Shown: positions 23,584 to 37,430 of the stretch, one piece after another | How the letters are laid out: every line of letters begins with the position of its first letter | Numbering within the stretch: position 1 is the stretch's first letter | NCBI RefSeq assembly: GCF_001884135.1 | Contig: NZ_MAOC01000002.1 | Span: 1-58,393, forward strand | Reading direction: 5' to 3' | Length of the DNA stretch: 58,393 nucleotides | Source of the DNA: Bacillus nitratireducens | GTDB lineage: Bacteria > Bacillota > Bacilli > Bacillales > Bacillaceae_G | Translations under genes and position numbers: made by a program | The notes under the pieces: model-generated | Databases searched by the model: none | Seen by the model: the letters and a program-made list of their open reading frames with translations, nothing else | Told to the model about the DNA's origin: nothing

Positions 23584-24216
23584 TTATTTGCTAACCTTCA
23601 CAGCGCCTTGAACAACTACAAGAGATTTCTTAGCACCTGGAACGTTACCTTTTACTAGTAATAAGTTGCGCTCAGTGTCAACTTGAACGATTTCTAAGTT
23701 TTGGATAGTAACTTGGTCTCCACCCATACGTCCAGCAAGTTTTTTGCCTTTGAATACACGGTTCGGAGCAACTGGCCCCATTGAACCTGGACGACGGTGA
23801 TAGCGAGAACCATGAGACATAGGTCCGCGAGATTGTCCGTGGCGTTTGATAACACCTTGGAAACCTTTACCTTTAGAAATTCCTGTTACGTCAACGATTT
23901 CACCTGCAGCGAAAACTTCAACTTTTACCTCTTGACCAACCTCTAATCCGTCCACGTCTGCATCGCGGATTTCGCGAATGAAGCGCTTAGGAGTTGTAGA
24001 TGCTTTAGCAGTGTGGCCTTGTTCAGGTTTGTTAGTTAACTTTTCACGTTTATCTTCAAATCCTAACTGGATTGCGTTGTAGCCATCAGTTTCAGTTGTT
24101 TTCTTTTGAAGAACAACGTTTGGATTAGCAGCGATTACCGTTACTGGGATTAACTCACCGTTCTCAGCAAATACTTGAGTCATACCGATCTTTCTTCCTA
24201 AGATTCCTTTGGTCAT
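23584..24216 (-). CDS. rplC: 50S ribosomal protein L3
   Basis: L3 is 210 aa and binds early to 23S rRNA. Its central extension ([21 protein letters not shown]) points to the peptidyl transferase centre. No change is obvious there. It follows rpsJ by 34 bp. Confidence 0.98.
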   Translation of the reverse strand: MTKGILGRKIGMTQVFAENGELIPVTVIAANPNVVLQKKTTETDGYNAIQLGFEDKREKLTNKPEQGHTAKASTTPKRFIREIRDADVDGLEVGQEVKVEVFAAGEIVDVTGISKGKGFQGVIKRHGQSRGPMSHGSRYHRRPGSMGPVAPNRVFKGKKLAGRMGGDQVTIQNLEIVQVDTERNLLLVKGNVPGAKKSLVVVQGAVKVSK

Positions 24217-24250
24217 GAGTTACACCTCCTACATTTTTAAGTTATATAAT

Positions 24251-24687
<437 letters not shown>

Positions 24688-24693
24688 TTGTCT

Positions 24694-24722
24694 ATTATAC
24701 AATGTTATTCGTCTAGATGCAA
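24694..24722 (-). promoter_or_regulatory. S10 operon promoter, proximal
   Basis: On the minus strand TTGCAT (24717-24722) and TATAAT (24694-24699) are separated by 17 bases. Confidence 0.8.
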
Positions 24723-24761
24723 GCATCTTTTTGTTTGCATCTGCTTTTCTCTACTTTTGCT

Positions 24762-24790
24762 ATTATACATGGCACATTAAAGAATTTCAA
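24762..24790 (-). promoter_or_regulatory. S10 operon promoter, distal
   Basis: On the minus strand TTGAAA (24785-24790) and TATAAT (24762-24767) are separated by 17 bases, 68 bases upstream of the proximal promoter. The rest of the 24560-24960 interval holds only the tuf terminator; no gene is seen there. Confidence 0.78.
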
Positions 24791-24910
24791 GTTTTCATCT
24801 GTTCTTATTCTACTTACAGTTTTTGGATGTTTCATTTGTTTTTATATACTATAGAAGAAACTCATTCAAAAACAAAAAATGCGTCTCTTTCTTCTATATT
24901 AATAAGCAAT

Positions 24911-24943
24911 AAAAAAACTCAAGGGAGAATCCCTTGAGTTTTT
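24911..24943 (-). terminator. Terminator after tuf
   Basis: A 14-bp stem (AAAAACTCAAGGGA with TCCCTTGAGTTTTT, 24913-24926 and 24930-24943) is followed by a T tract on the minus strand. It separates the str and S10 transcription units. Confidence 0.92.
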
Positions 24944-24960
24944 AATAATCTATTTAAAGA

Positions 24961-26151
<1,191 letters not shown>

Positions 26152-26189
26152 TCTAAATTCCTCCTTAGTTTATATAGGTTATTTTATAT

Positions 26190-26226
26190 TTAGACTAGAA
26201 AGTGAAACTTGCGTCCCACTTTCTAA
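26190..26226 (-). promoter_or_regulatory. Hairpin in the tuf leader
   Basis: On the minus strand AGAAAGTG and CACTTTCT form an 8-bp stem around a 12-base loop, between the tuf promoter and the tuf start. No U run follows, so termination is unlikely. Confidence 0.5.
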
Positions 26227-26239
26227 GCTTACATAAGTA

Positions 26240-26268
26240 GTTATACTTGAACAATCGATAAAAATCAA
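26240..26268 (-). promoter_or_regulatory. Candidate internal promoter of tuf
   Basis: On the minus strand TTGATT (26263-26268) and TATAAC (26240-26245) have a 17-base spacer. The -35 directly abuts the fusA stop codon. An extra tuf promoter would fit the excess of EF-Tu over EF-G in cells. Confidence 0.55.
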
Positions 26269-28347
26269 TTATTCACCTTTATTTTTTTTAATAATTTCTT
26301 CAGAAACAGACTTCGGTACTTCTTCATAATGATCAAATGTCATTGAGAATGTTCCGCGTCCTTGAGTGTTAGAACGTAATGCCGTTGCATAACCGAACAT
26401 TTCAGAAAGTGGAACCATAGCGCGAACAACTTGTGCGTTACCGCGAGCTTCCATACCTTCTACACGTCCACGACGAGATGTTACGTCGCCCATAATGTCA
26501 CCCATGTACTCTTCAGGAATTACAACTTCAACTTTCATCATTGGCTCAAGAATTACTGGGCTACATTTAGAAACCGCAGCTTTAAGTGCCATAGATGCAG
26601 CGATTTTGAACGCCATCTCAGATGAATCGACATCATGGTAAGATCCGTCAACTAACGCAGCTTTGATGTCAACTAGTGGATAACCAGCTAGTACACCATT
26701 TTTAAGTGAGTCTTCAAGACCCGCTCCAACAGCTGGGATGTATTCACGTGGAACTACACCGCCGACGATTTTGTTTTGGAATTCAAAACCTTTACCTTCT
26801 TCATTAGGTTCAAACTCAATCCAAACGTGACCGAATTGTCCACGACCACCAGATTGACGAGCGAACTTACCTTCAACTTTCGCAGCAGCGCGGAAAGTCT
26901 CACGGTATGCTACCTGAGGAGCACCAACGTTTGCTTCCACTTTGAATTCACGGCGCATACGGTCAACGATGATATCAAGGTGAAGTTCACCCATACCAGC
27001 GATGATTGTTTGGCCAGTTTCTTGGTCAGTGTGAGCACGGAATGTTGGATCTTCTTCAGAAAGCTTAGATAATGCTGTACCCATTTTATCTTGGTCAGCT
27101 TTAGATTTTGGTTCGATAGCTACAGAGATAACTGGCTCTGGGAATTCCATAGACTCAAGGATAACAAGACTCTTCTCATCACAAAGAGTATCACCAGTAG
27201 TAGTATCTTTTAAACCTACAGCAGCAGCGATATCACCAGCGTAAACTGTTGAAATCTCTTCACGGCTGTTAGCGTGCATTTGTAGGATACGACCTACACG
27301 CTCACGCTTACCTTTAGTTGAGTTTTTCACGTATGATCCAGAGTTTAACACACCAGAGTACACACGGAAGAACGTTAACTTACCAACATAAGGGTCAGTC
27401 ATGATTTTGAATGCTAAAGCTGCGAATGGTTCTTCATCGCTAGACTTACGTTCGATTTCTTCCTCTGTATCCGGAAGAGTACCTTTGATAGCTGGTACAT
27501 CTAATGGAGACGGTAGGTAATCGATAACTGCGTCTAACAGAATTTGAACACCTTTATTTTTGAATGCAGAACCACAGATTACTGGGAAGAATTCTACAGA
27601 AGTTGTAGCCTTACGGATACCAGCTTTAAGCTCTTCTATAGTGATTTCTTCACCTTCTAGGTACTTCATCATCATTTCTTCATCAAGCTCAGCTACCGCT
27701 TCAATAAGTTTTCCACGGTATTCTGCAGCTAATTCTTTGTGCTCTTCAGGAATTTCGACACGCTCGATGTCTGTTCCTAAATCGTTACCGTACATGTAAG
27801 CACACTCTTCAACAAGGTCAATGATACCATTGAACTCGTCTTCAGCACCGATTGGTAACTGAATTGGATGTGCGTTTGCTTGTAAACGATCGTGGATTGT
27901 TCCTACAGAGTATAAGAAATCTGCACCGATCTTATCCATTTTGTTAACGAATACGATACGAGGTACACCGTAAGTAGTAGCCTGACGCCAAACAGTTTCT
28001 GTTTGTGGTTCTACACCAGATTGTGCATCAAGTACTGCTACCGCACCATCAAGTACGCGTAAAGAACGTTCTACTTCTACTGTGAAGTCTACGTGTCCTG
28101 GAGTGTCAATGATGTTTACACGGTGACCTTTCCATTGAGCTGTAGTTGCAGCAGAAGTAATTGTGATACCACGCTCTTGCTCTTGCTCCATCCAGTCCAT
28201 CTGAGATGCACCTTCATGAGTTTCACCGATTTTATGAATACGTCCTGTGTAATACAGAATACGCTCAGTTGCTGTTGTTTTACCAGCATCGATGTGAGCC
28301 ATGATACCAATATTACGAGTGTTTTCTAAAGAGAACTCTCTAGTCAT
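26269..28347 (-). CDS. fusA: Elongation factor G
   Basis: EF-G catalyses translocation. From the ATG at 28347 (site GGAAGGAG, 10 bases) it has 692 aa, the usual length. The G motifs [16 protein letters not shown] and NKMD are present, followed by domains II-V. Residues around domain III, where fusidic acid resistance arises, show no obvious defect to my eye. Confidence 0.98.
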   Translation of the reverse strand: MTREFSLENTRNIGIMAHIDAGKTTATERILYYTGRIHKIGETHEGASQMDWMEQEQERGITITSAATTAQWKGHRVNIIDTPGHVDFTVEVERSLRVLDGAVAVLDAQSGVEPQTETVWRQATTYGVPRIVFVNKMDKIGADFLYSVGTIHDRLQANAHPIQLPIGAEDEFNGIIDLVEECAYMYGNDLGTDIERVEIPEEHKELAAEYRGKLIEAVAELDEEMMMKYLEGEEITIEELKAGIRKATTSVEFFPVICGSAFKNKGVQILLDAVIDYLPSPLDVPAIKGTLPDTEEEIERKSSDEEPFAALAFKIMTDPYVGKLTFFRVYSGVLNSGSYVKNSTKGKRERVGRILQMHANSREEISTVYAGDIAAAVGLKDTTTGDTLCDEKSLVILESMEFPEPVISVAIEPKSKADQDKMGTALSKLSEEDPTFRAHTDQETGQTIIAGMGELHLDIIVDRMRREFKVEANVGAPQVAYRETFRAAAKVEGKFARQSGGRGQFGHVWIEFEPNEEGKGFEFQNKIVGGVVPREYIPAVGAGLEDSLKNGVLAGYPLVDIKAALVDGSYHDVDSSEMAFKIAASMALKAAVSKCSPVILEPMMKVEVVIPEEYMGDIMGDVTSRRGRVEGMEARGNAQVVRAMVPLSEMFGYATALRSNTQGRGTFSMTFDHYEEVPKSVSEEIIKKNKGE

Positions 28348-28553
28348 TTGGTGTCTTGCTCCTTCCATATATGGATTGGATTATTTTATTTTAAGTAGCA
28401 AAAAAGCCACTTTATATTGTTACATATGCCAGTGTCTTGTACCCTCATTATGTAAAACGAGCGCCCAACGAAAGGGAGAGGCATTCTCCCTCTCCACACT
28501 TCCATAAGCGACAAATAAAGCGGTTTATGCTTACATTTATTTTACGTTGAATC

Positions 28554-29024
28554 CTACCAACGGTAATGAGCAAATGCTTTGTTAGCTTCTGCCATTTTAT
28601 GAGTGTCTTCACGTTTCTTAACAGATGCACCAGCATTGTTAGCTGCATCTAAGATTTCGTAAGCTAGACGCTCTTCCATAGTTTTTTCACCACGAAGACG
28701 AGCATAGTTTACTAACCAGCGAAGACCTAAAGTTGTACGGCGTTCTGGACGAACCTCAACTGGAACTTGGTAGTTAGCACCACCAACACGACGAGCGCGT
28801 ACTTCAAGAACAGGCATGATGTTCTTAAGAGCTTGCTCGAATACTTCCATTGGTTCTTTATCTGAACGTTCACGAACGATATCGAAAGCGTTATAAAGAA
28901 TTGTTTGAGATTTACCTTTTTTACCGTCAACCATCATTTTGTTGATTAGGCGTGTTACTAGTTTCGAATTGTACATTGGATCTGGTAACACGTCACGTTT
29001 CGCAACAGGTCCTTTACGAGGCAT
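28554..29024 (-). CDS. rpsG: 30S ribosomal protein S7
   Basis: S7 is 156 aa and nucleates the 3' domain of 16S rRNA. It ends in [10 protein letters not shown], the common bacterial C-terminus. In E. coli S7 represses the str operon. The 206-bp gap after it to fusA contains a GGAGAGGGAGAATGCCTCTCC hairpin and A/T-rich sequence. Confidence 0.98.
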   Translation of the reverse strand: MPRKGPVAKRDVLPDPMYNSKLVTRLINKMMVDGKKGKSQTILYNAFDIVRERSDKEPMEVFEQALKNIMPVLEVRARRVGGANYQVPVEVRPERRTTLGLRWLVNYARLRGEKTMEERLAYEILDAANNAGASVKKREDTHKMAEANKAFAHYRW

Positions 29025-29053
29025 ATTGAGTTCCTCCTTTCATTATAAGTTTA

Positions 29054-29476
29054 TTATTTTTTTGCAGGTTTTGGTCGCTTAGTACCATATTTAGAACGTC
29101 CTTGCATACGTTTGTCAACACCAGCTGTATCAAGCGCTCCACGAACGATGTGGTAACGTACCCCTGGTAAATCCTTTACTCGACCACCGCGAATTAATAC
29201 TACGCTATGCTCTTGTAGGTTATGACCGATACCTGGGATGTAAGCTGTAACTTCAATACCGTTTGTTAAACGTACACGAGCGTATTTACGTAACGCTGAG
29301 TTAGGTTTCTTTGGAGTCATTGTACCAACACGAGTACATACACCACGTTTTTGAGGTGCAGAGATATCAGTTGATTTTTTCTTTAAAGAGTTAAAACCTT
29401 TGTTTAACGCAGGTGATTTAGATTTCCATACTTTATCAGTACGACCATTTCTCACTAATTGGTTAATAGTAGGCAT
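29054..29476 (-). CDS. rpsL: 30S ribosomal protein S12
   Basis: S12 is 140 aa from the ATG at 29476 and lies in the decoding centre. Lys56 in MTPKKPNS, equivalent to E. coli Lys42, is wild type, so this locus predicts streptomycin sensitivity. It is longer at the N-terminus than E. coli S12, as in other Bacillus. Confidence 0.98.
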   Translation of the reverse strand: MPTINQLVRNGRTDKVWKSKSPALNKGFNSLKKKSTDISAPQKRGVCTRVGTMTPKKPNSALRKYARVRLTNGIEVTAYIPGIGHNLQEHSVVLIRGGRVKDLPGVRYHIVRGALDTAGVDKRMQGRSKYGTKRPKPAKK

Positions 29477-29546
29477 TTGATTATCCTCCCTTCGCATGTT
29501 TGTATGACCACATATCCAGGTGGTTCATTATTAGTTGAAAACAAAG

Positions 29547-29585
29547 TTTTTGCAAGGAAGAGCAAATGCTCTCTCCTCACAAAAA
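29547..29585 (-). promoter_or_regulatory. Long stem-loop between rplGB and rpsL
   Basis: On the minus strand TTTTTGTGAGGAGAGAGCA (29567-29585) pairs with TGCTCTTCCTTGCAAAAA (29547-29564). The result is a stem of about 17 bp with a bulge and a couple of mismatches, and a 2-base gap at the tip. The tail ACTTTGTTTTC is not a convincing terminator. Confidence 0.6.
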
Positions 29586-29590
29586 CAGTT

Positions 29591-29839
29591 TTAACTTATT
29601 ATTCCTATTGCTGAAGCTCCCACTTGAATCCCCGAAACTTTTCCAAGCTTACGAACTGATTCAACTTTGGTTATGGGTATGTTATGTTGCAAGGCGTTAC
29701 GAATGATAACATGGGTTAACCGCACATCAGCATCTTCCGCAATAACAACTTCTTTAACTATACCATTTTTGATTGCTTCCAATGTTCGTTTATGACCAAC
29801 GACTACATTTTCAGCATTTGACACTTTTTGATAAGACAT
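29591..29839 (-). CDS. rplGB: L7Ae-family RNA-binding protein (RplGB/YbxF)
   Basis: This 82-aa protein belongs to the L7Ae/L30e/S12e family that binds kink-turn RNA. From the ATG at 29839 (site GGAGG, 8 bases) it reads MSYQKVSNAENVVVGHKRT; an upstream Met would extend into rpoC-proximal sequence without a good site. B. subtilis YbxF binds k-turns and associates with ribosomes during growth, but its job is not settled. It sits between rpoC and rpsL, the conserved place. Confidence 0.92.
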   Translation of the reverse strand: MSYQKVSNAENVVVGHKRTLEAIKNGIVKEVVIAEDADVRLTHVIIRNALQHNIPITKVESVRKLGKVSGIQVGASAIGIIS

Positions 29840-29952
29840 ATAAATATCCTCCAAAGCATCGTTCAGGAGCAACCTTGATTATAGTAACATTTTGACTCAT
29901 ACAATGTCAACTAGGATTAGATGTTTTTATACAAAATTTACGACGGAAAATT

Positions 29953-32900
29953 TTACTGTTCCACATAAATCTCATCGTTTTCTACATTCATGTCATCTTG
30001 TGTTGTTTTTACAAGATCCACTTTGCGATAACGATTCATACCTGTTCCAGCAGGAACAAGTTTACCGATAATAACGTTCTCTTTCAATCCTAGAAGCTCA
30101 TCACGTTTACCTTTAATTGCTGCATCAGTTAAGACACGAGTTGTTTCTTGGAATGATGCTGCAGATAAGAATGAATCAGTTTCAAGTGAAGCTTTTGTAA
30201 TACCAAGTAAAACAGGTCTAGCTGTCGCTGGCTGTTTACCTTTTAGTAACACTTTCGCATTCGCATCAGTAAACTGATGGATATCTAGTAATGTTCCTGG
30301 TAATACATCTGTTTCACCCGCATCACTTACACGAACTTTACGTAGCATTTGACGTACCATTACTTCTACGTGTTTGTCACCAATTTCTACCCCTTGCATA
30401 CGGTATACTTTTTGAACTTCACGTAATAGGTATTCTTGAACTGCCGTAATGTCCGTTACTTTTAGTAATTCTTTCGGATCAATAGAACCCTCTGTTAACT
30501 CTTTACCGTGGCTAATTGGCTGTCCTAGAATTACTTTCAGACGAGCACCATAAGGAATAGCATACGTACGAGCTTCAACCTCACCCTGTACAACTACTTC
30601 TTGACGATCTTTAACATCGTTGATCGCTGCGATAACACCGTCGATTTCACTGATAACTGCCTGACCTTTCGGATTACGAGCCTCAAAGATCTCTTGGATA
30701 CGAGGTAAACCTTGTGTGATATCATCTCCGGCAACCCCACCTGTATGGAACGTACGCATCGTTAACTGTGTACCTGGCTCACCGATAGATTGAGCTGCGA
30801 TAATACCTACCGCTTCTCCTACTTCTACGTCTGTACCAGTTGCTAAGTTACGACCGTAACACTTCTTACATACACCATGGCGAGTATTACACGTAAACGC
30901 TGAACGAATGTTTACAGTTTCAACACCCGAATTTTCAACAATATGAGCGATATCTTCAGTAATCAATTGATTTTCAGCAACTAATACTTCACCTGTTTCA
31001 GGATGTTTTACAGTTTTTCTTGCAAAACGTCCAACAAGACGATCATATAATGACTCAATTACTTCATTACCCTCTTTAATCGCACCGATTAGTAAACCGC
31101 GATCTGTTCCACAATCATCTTCACGAACAATTACATCTTGTGCAACGTCTACAAGACGACGTGTTAAGTAACCAGAATCGGCAGTCTTAAGTGCTGTATC
31201 GGCAAGACCTTTACGAGCACCATGCGTAGAGATGAAGTACTCAAGTACTGTTAAACCTTCACGGAAACTTGATTTGATCGGAAGTTCAATGATACGACCA
31301 GATGGATTGGCCATCAGACCACGCATACCAGCAAGCTGAGTGAAGTTAGATGCGTTACCACGGGCACCGGAATCACTCATCATGAAGATTGGGTTGCGTT
31401 TATTCAAGGACTTCATCAGTTTTCCTTGGATAACATCTTTTGCATTACTCCAAATAGAGATAACGCGATCGTAACGTTCTTCTTCCGTGATTAAACCGCG
31501 ACGGAATTGTTTAATTACATTATCTACTTTTGCTTGTGCTTCGTGGAGAATTTCATCTTTTTCACCTAATACAAGAATGTCAGATACCCCAACTGTAATA
31601 CCAGCTTTTGTAGAGTATTTAAATCCTAAGTTCTTCATACGGTCAAGCATGCGAGACGTCTCTGTAATTTTGAAACGCTTGAATACTTCCGCAATGATGT
31701 TACCAAGGATCTTCTTGCTAAATGGCGCCACTTCTTCGCGACTAGCAATAATTTCTTTAATGTTCGCACCTTTTTCAACGAAATATTCCGCTGGTGTTTC
31801 TTTTTCAAGGTTTGAATTTGTTGGTTCATTAATATAAGGGAACGACTCTGGTAAGATTTCGTTAAATATTAATTTACCAACTGTTGTTAATAGAAGCATA
31901 CTCTTTTGCTCTTCAGTAAACGTTACATTATTTACTGAACTTGCAGCAACTGCAACACGTGTGTGCAGATGTACATATCCATTTTGGTATGCAAGTATTG
32001 CTTCGTTTGCATCTTTGAAGACCATACCTTCACCGATTGCACCTTCACGCTCAAGTGTTAAGTAGTAGTTACCTAATACCATATCCTGAGATGGAGTAAC
32101 AACTGGTTTTCCGTCTTTTGGATTCAAGATGTTTTGTGCCGCTAACATAAGAATACGAGCTTCTGCTTGTGCTTCTGATGATAACGGAACGTGAACCGCC
32201 ATTTGGTCACCATCAAAGTCCGCATTGTATGCAGTACATACAAGTGGATGAAGACGGATTGCACGACCTTCTACTAATGTAGGTTCAAACGCCTGGATAC
32301 CAAGACGGTGAAGTGTTGGTGCGCGGTTTAGAAGTACTGGATGTTCTTTGATCACAGATTCTAAAACGTCCCAAACTTCAGGTTGTACACGCTCGATTTT
32401 ACGTTTCGCACTCTTAATGTTGTGTGCTAATCCTTTTTCCACTAACTCTTTCATAACGAAAGGTTTGAACAGTTCAAGCGCCATTTCTTTCGGTAATCCA
32501 CATTGGTACATCTTTAAGTTCGGTCCTACAACGATTACAGAACGACCAGAGTAGTCAACACGTTTACCTAATAAGTTTTGACGGAAACGTCCTTGTTTAC
32601 CTTTAAGCATGTGAGATAGTGATTTTAATGGACGGTTACCTGGTCCAGTAACTGGACGGCCACGACGACCATTATCGATTAATGCGTCTACAGCTTCTTG
32701 TAACATACGTTTTTCGTTTTGAACGATGATGCTTGGTGCACCTAAGTCCAATAGACGTTTTAAACGGTTGTTACGGTTAATTACACGACGGTATAAGTCG
32801 TTTAAATCAGAAGTAGCAAAACGTCCACCATCCAACTGTACCATTGGGCGTAGTTCTGGTGGGATAACTGGAAGAACATCTAGGATCATCCAAGATGGGT

Positions 32901-33564
32901 GATTTCCAGAGTTACGGAATGCTTCTAATACTTCTAGACGTTTAATAGCACGAGTACGTCGTTGTCCTTGTGCTGTTTTTAATTCTTCTTTTAAGAAGTC
33001 TACTTCTTTATCTAAATCGATGTCTTGTAATAGCTTTTTAATTGCTTCTGCACCCATAGCAGCTTGGAATGTGCTGCCATATCGATCACGATATGCACGG
33101 TATTCTTTTTCAGAAAGTAATTGCTTCTTATCAAGTGGTGTATCTCCACTTTCTGTTACAACATAAGAAGCGAAATAAATTACTTCTTCAAGCGCGCGAG
33201 GGGACATGTCTAAGACAAGTCCCATGCGGCTCGGGATACCTTTGAAATACCAAATATGAGATACAGGAGCAGCTAATTCGATATGACCCATACGTTCACG
33301 ACGAACTTTTGCACGCGTTACTTCAACGCCACATCGATCACAAACTACACCTTTATAACGTACACGTTTATATTTTCCGCAATGACATTCCCAGTCCTTT
33401 TGTGGTCCGAAAATACGCTCACAGAACAAGCCGTCTTTTTCAGGCTTTAACGTACGATAGTTAATCGTTTCTGGTTTCTTAACTTCACCGTATGACCAAG
33501 AACGAATCTTGTCAGGTGAAGCAAGTCCAATCTTCATATATTCAAAGTTATTTACATCTATCAA
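29953..33564 (-). CDS. rpoC: RNA polymerase beta-prime subunit
   Basis: Beta-prime is 1203 aa, the usual Bacillus length. The start is TTG at 33564 after GGGAGGT. The N-terminal zinc-binding Cys cluster (CHCGKYK ... CDRCG), the catalytic [12 protein letters not shown] with three Mg-binding Asp, and the second zinc cluster ([11 protein letters not shown]) are all visible. It follows rpoB by 37 bp. Confidence 0.98.
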   Translation of the reverse strand: MIDVNNFEYMKIGLASPDKIRSWSYGEVKKPETINYRTLKPEKDGLFCERIFGPQKDWECHCGKYKRVRYKGVVCDRCGVEVTRAKVRRERMGHIELAAPVSHIWYFKGIPSRMGLVLDMSPRALEEVIYFASYVVTESGDTPLDKKQLLSEKEYRAYRDRYGSTFQAAMGAEAIKKLLQDIDLDKEVDFLKEELKTAQGQRRTRAIKRLEVLEAFRNSGNHPSWMILDVLPVIPPELRPMVQLDGGRFATSDLNDLYRRVINRNNRLKRLLDLGAPSIIVQNEKRMLQEAVDALIDNGRRGRPVTGPGNRPLKSLSHMLKGKQGRFRQNLLGKRVDYSGRSVIVVGPNLKMYQCGLPKEMALELFKPFVMKELVEKGLAHNIKSAKRKIERVQPEVWDVLESVIKEHPVLLNRAPTLHRLGIQAFEPTLVEGRAIRLHPLVCTAYNADFDGDQMAVHVPLSSEAQAEARILMLAAQNILNPKDGKPVVTPSQDMVLGNYYLTLEREGAIGEGMVFKDANEAILAYQNGYVHLHTRVAVAASSVNNVTFTEEQKSMLLLTTVGKLIFNEILPESFPYINEPTNSNLEKETPAEYFVEKGANIKEIIASREEVAPFSKKILGNIIAEVFKRFKITETSRMLDRMKNLGFKYSTKAGITVGVSDILVLGEKDEILHEAQAKVDNVIKQFRRGLITEEERYDRVISIWSNAKDVIQGKLMKSLNKRNPIFMMSDSGARGNASNFTQLAGMRGLMANPSGRIIELPIKSSFREGLTVLEYFISTHGARKGLADTALKTADSGYLTRRLVDVAQDVIVREDDCGTDRGLLIGAIKEGNEVIESLYDRLVGRFARKTVKHPETGEVLVAENQLITEDIAHIVENSGVETVNIRSAFTCNTRHGVCKKCYGRNLATGTDVEVGEAVGIIAAQSIGEPGTQLTMRTFHTGGVAGDDITQGLPRIQEIFEARNPKGQAVISEIDGVIAAINDVKDRQEVVVQGEVEARTYAIPYGARLKVILGQPISHGKELTEGSIDPKELLKVTDITAVQEYLLREVQKVYRMQGVEIGDKHVEVMVRQMLRKVRVSDAGETDVLPGTLLDIHQFTDANAKVLLKGKQPATARPVLLGITKASLETDSFLSAASFQETTRVLTDAAIKGKRDELLGLKENVIIGKLVPAGTGMNRYRKVDLVKTTQDDMNVENDEIYVEQ

Positions 33565-33601
33565 GGGGCCTACCTCCCTTTTAGTCTACAGGTTATCCCA
33601 A

Positions 33602-36600
33602 TTATTCCTTAGTTGACTCAACTTCGACATTCAATTTATCTGCTGATTGATGATCATCGTCATCTTCCGTATCACGCATTTCAATTTCTGTGTCGTCGCT
33701 AGACATCATTTTAACGTCCATACCTAAACTTTGCAGTTCTTTAATCAATACTTTGAATGATTCTGGAACGCCTGGTTCTGGAACATTTTCGCCTTTAACA
33801 ATTGCTTCATACGTCTTAACACGTCCAATAACATCATCAGACTTCACTGTTAAGATTTCTTGAAGAGTATAAGCAGCACCGTAAGCCTCGAGTGCCCAAA
33901 CCTCCATCTCACCGAAACGCTGTCCACCGAACTGAGCTTTACCTCCAAGAGGTTGCTGCGTTACAAGTGAGTACGGTCCAGTAGAACGAGCATGAAGTTT
34001 ATCGTCAACCATGTGCGCAAGTTTGATCATATACATGACACCAACAGATACACGGTTATCGAACGGTTCACCAGTACGTCCGTCATACAGGATTGTTTTC
34101 GCGTCATTTGCCATACCAGCTTCTTCAATTGTGCCCCATACATCTTCCTCACGAGCACCATCGAATACTGGTGTTGCAATGTGAATACCAAGATATCTTG
34201 CTGCCATACCAAGATGAAGCTCTAATACCTGACCGATATTCATACGAGATGGTACCCCTAATGGGTTTAACATGATATCGATTGGCGTACCGTCTGGTAA
34301 GTAAGGCATATCTTCTTCTGGTAAAATACGAGAGATAACACCTTTGTTACCGTGACGTCCGGCCATCTTGTCACCTTCAGAAATTTTACGTTTTTGAACG
34401 ATATATGCACGTACAAGTTGATTCACGCCTGGTGGCAATTCATCGCCATCTTCACGGTTGAATACTTTTACGTCTAAGATAATACCGCCACCACCGTGTG
34501 GTACACGTAGTGATGTATCACGTACTTCACGTGCTTTTTCACCGAAGATTGCATGTAATAGACGTTCTTCTGCCGTTAATTCTGTTACACCTTTTGGTGT
34601 TACTTTACCAACAAGTAGGTCTCCATCTTTTACTTCAGCACCGACGCGAATAATACCGCGCTCGTCAAGGTTACGAAGTGCATCTTCTCCAACATTCGGG
34701 ATATCACGTGTAATTTCTTCTGGTCCAAGCTTCGTATCACGAGCTTCTGACTCATATTCTTCAATATGAATAGAAGTGTACACATCATCTTTTACAAGGC
34801 GCTCACTCATGATGATCGCATCCTCGTAGTTATAACCGTCCCATGTCATGAAGCCAACAAGCACGTTACGTCCAAGTGCTAGTTCGCCTAGTTCCATAGA
34901 AGGACCATCCGCAAGGATTTCACCTTTTACAACTTCATTTCCAACACTTACGATTGGACGTTGGTTGTAACAAGTTCCTTGGTTAGAACGAATGAATTTT
35001 TGCATTTTGTAGCGATCTAAGTCGCCTTTTACTATTTGACCGTCAACTTCTACATAGCGACGTACCCAAATTTCACGTGCTTCTACGCGCTCAACAACAC
35101 CAGGGTGTTTACAGATTACTGCAGCACCTGAGTCTTTTGCTGATACGTACTCCATACCTGTACCTACAATCGGTGATTCCGGATTCATTAACGGAACCGC
35201 CTGACGTTGCATGTTCGCTCCCATAAGTGCGCGGTTAGAGTCATCGTTTTCTAAGAACGGAATACAAGCTGTCGCTGCCGACACTACTTGTTTTGGAGAT
35301 ACATCCATGTAGTCGATGCGCTCTTTATTTGTGACAATGTTTTCACCACGGAAACGAGCTACGATATCTTCATCAAGGAATTCCCCTTCTTCAGATAATT
35401 TCATATTCGCTTGGGCTACAACATAATTATCTTCTTCATCTGCCGTTAAATAATCAACATGCCCTGTTACAAGACCAGTTTCTGGGTCAACACGACGGTA
35501 TGGTGTTTCGATGAAACCAAACTCATTTACTTTCGCGAACGAAGATAATGAGTTAATCAAACCGATGTTTGGTCCCTCTGGTGTTTCAATTGGACACATA
35601 CGACCATAGTGAGAGTAGTGAACGTCACGTACTTCAAAGCCTGCGCGCTCACGCGTTAAACCACCGGGTCCTAATGCAGATAGTCTTCGTTTGTGAGTTA
35701 ACTCTGCTAATGGGTTTGTTTGGTCCATGAACTGAGATAACTGAGAACTTCCGAAGAACTCTTTAATAGATGCAATAACAGGACGAATATTGATTAATGC
35801 CTGTGGTGTAATTGCATTTGTATCTTGAATCGACATTCTCTCACGAACAACACGTTCCATACGAGAAAGACCGATACGGAATTGGTTTTGTAATAGTTCT
35901 CCTACTGAACGCAGACGACGGTTTCCTAAGTGGTCAATATCATCTGTATCCCCTACTTTGTATAGTAAGTTGAAGAAGTAACTAATAGAAGCCAGAATAT
36001 CACCTGGTGTGATGTGTTTTACATCGCGAGTAATATTTGCATTCCCAATTACGTTGATAGAACGTTCGCCTTCTGATTCTGGAGCATAAATCTTAATAGA
36101 TTGCAGCTCAACATCGCCTTCTACCACTCCACCCATTGGTTTCGCTGTTTTGAATCCAATGTTCTTCTCTAAGTAAGGTAAAATGCGATCCAGTGTACGA
36201 CGATCTAAGATTGTTCCTTCTGCCGCTAAAATTTCACCAGTTTCTGGATCCACTAATGTTTCAGCTAAACGTTGGTTAAACAATCTGTTTTTAATGTGTA
36301 ACTTTTTGTTGATCTTATAGCGACCTACATTTGCTAAATCATAGCGCTTCGGATCAAAGAAACGAGACACAAGTAAGCTCTTTGCATTTTCTACTGTTGG
36401 TGGTTCACCAGGACGTAGACGCTCATAAATTTCAAGCAATGCTTTTTCTGTGCTATCTGTGTTGTCTTTTTCTAACGTATTGCTTAAGTATTCGTTATCA
36501 CCTAAAAGCTCGGTGATTTCTTGATCAGAGCCAAACCCTAATGCGCGTAACAAAACAGTTACAGGAAGTTTACGCGTACGGTCAATACGCACATATACAA

Positions 36601-37135
36601 CATCCTTAGCATCTGTTTCATACTCTAACCAAGCTCCGCGGTTTGGAATTACAGTAGCAGTAAAACCACGTTTTCCGTTTTTATCCACTTTGCCACTATA
36701 GTATACGCTTGGAGAGCGAACTAACTGGGAAACGATAACACGTTCTGCACCGTTAATTACGAATGTTCCAGTCTCTGTCATGAGTGGGAAATCTCCCATG
36801 AACACATCTTGTTCTTTTACTTCACCAGTTTCCTTGTTGATTAGACGCACTTTTACACGAAGTGGTGCTGCATACGTCACATCACGCTCTTTGCATTCGT
36901 CTACAGAGTATTTAGGTTCACCTAAGCTGTAGTCGATAAATTCAAGCGATAGATTTCCCGTAAAGTCTTCGATCGGAGAAATGTCTTGGAACATTTCTCG
37001 CAAACCCTCATCAAGAAACCACTGATAAGAAGAGGTTTGAATTTCGATAAGATTTGGTAACTCTAATACTTCACTAATACGGGCATAACTTCTTCGTTGG
37101 CGGTGGCGTCCGTATTGAACTAGTTGACCTGTCAA
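33602..37135 (-). CDS. rpoB: RNA polymerase beta subunit
   Basis: Beta is 1177 aa from a TTG start at 37135, chosen because GAGGGG lies 8 bases before it; a GTG three codons earlier overlaps that site. The rifampicin pocket [19 protein letters not shown] followed by [11 protein letters not shown] shows the sensitive residues (Gln, Asp, His, Ser). The C-terminal extension is acidic, ending VESTKE, as in other Firmicutes. The transcription unit is rpoB-rpoC-rplGB and possibly the str genes. Confidence 0.98.
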   Translation of the reverse strand: MTGQLVQYGRHRQRRSYARISEVLELPNLIEIQTSSYQWFLDEGLREMFQDISPIEDFTGNLSLEFIDYSLGEPKYSVDECKERDVTYAAPLRVKVRLINKETGEVKEQDVFMGDFPLMTETGTFVINGAERVIVSQLVRSPSVYYSGKVDKNGKRGFTATVIPNRGAWLEYETDAKDVVYVRIDRTRKLPVTVLLRALGFGSDQEITELLGDNEYLSNTLEKDNTDSTEKALLEIYERLRPGEPPTVENAKSLLVSRFFDPKRYDLANVGRYKINKKLHIKNRLFNQRLAETLVDPETGEILAAEGTILDRRTLDRILPYLEKNIGFKTAKPMGGVVEGDVELQSIKIYAPESEGERSINVIGNANITRDVKHITPGDILASISYFFNLLYKVGDTDDIDHLGNRRLRSVGELLQNQFRIGLSRMERVVRERMSIQDTNAITPQALINIRPVIASIKEFFGSSQLSQFMDQTNPLAELTHKRRLSALGPGGLTRERAGFEVRDVHYSHYGRMCPIETPEGPNIGLINSLSSFAKVNEFGFIETPYRRVDPETGLVTGHVDYLTADEEDNYVVAQANMKLSEEGEFLDEDIVARFRGENIVTNKERIDYMDVSPKQVVSAATACIPFLENDDSNRALMGANMQRQAVPLMNPESPIVGTGMEYVSAKDSGAAVICKHPGVVERVEAREIWVRRYVEVDGQIVKGDLDRYKMQKFIRSNQGTCYNQRPIVSVGNEVVKGEILADGPSMELGELALGRNVLVGFMTWDGYNYEDAIIMSERLVKDDVYTSIHIEEYESEARDTKLGPEEITRDIPNVGEDALRNLDERGIIRVGAEVKDGDLLVGKVTPKGVTELTAEERLLHAIFGEKAREVRDTSLRVPHGGGGIILDVKVFNREDGDELPPGVNQLVRAYIVQKRKISEGDKMAGRHGNKGVISRILPEEDMPYLPDGTPIDIMLNPLGVPSRMNIGQVLELHLGMAARYLGIHIATPVFDGAREEDVWGTIEEAGMANDAKTILYDGRTGEPFDNRVSVGVMYMIKLAHMVDDKLHARSTGPYSLVTQQPLGGKAQFGGQRFGEMEVWALEAYGAAYTLQEILTVKSDDVIGRVKTYEAIVKGENVPEPGVPESFKVLIKELQSLGMDVKMMSSDDTEIEMRDTEDDDDHQSADKLNVEVESTKE

Positions 37136-37270
37136 CTGCTTCACCCCTCAAATCATGAGTATTATAAATGCACAAAAAAATTTGTGCAAAATCACAAATA
37201 AATACAACTACTGCTATTAGCGTAGTTTTTTTCTCTTAAAGATAGATACGTTGAGTCTTTCTACCTGCTC

Positions 37271-37303
37271 AAAAAAGAAAAATGGCTTCTTTAAGAAAAC
37301 CAT
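37271..37303 (-). promoter_or_regulatory. Candidate attenuator in the rpoB leader
   Basis: On the minus strand ATGGTTTT and AAGCCAT form an imperfect stem of about 8 bp around TTTCTTAAAG, immediately followed by TTTTTCTTTTTT. The hairpin lies about 100 bases after the presumed start site and 135 bases before rpoB. It looks like a weak intrinsic terminator in the 5' leader. Confidence 0.45.
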
Positions 37304-37401
37304 CATTCTGTTTCATAATCTGCTGATTTTACTATCTTTTCCAAGAGAAACAAAAATATACATCTTTCTCAACGCAGAAAATCATATATTGGCATTGTAT
37401 A

Positions 37402-37430
37402 ATGTTAACATAGCCAAAAATAACCGTCAA
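37402..37430 (-). promoter_or_regulatory. SigA promoter of rpoBC
   Basis: On the minus strand TTGACG (37425-37430) and TAACAT (37402-37407) are separated by 17 bases. The -35 overlaps the stop codon of the upstream methyltransferase gene. The 267-base leader to rpoB is unusually long. Confidence 0.78.

Noticed and set aside
34458-34769. A 103-codon plus-strand ORF opposite rpoB
   Set aside because: It lies wholly antisense to a conserved essential gene, has no good ribosome-binding site and its composition mirrors rpoB codons.
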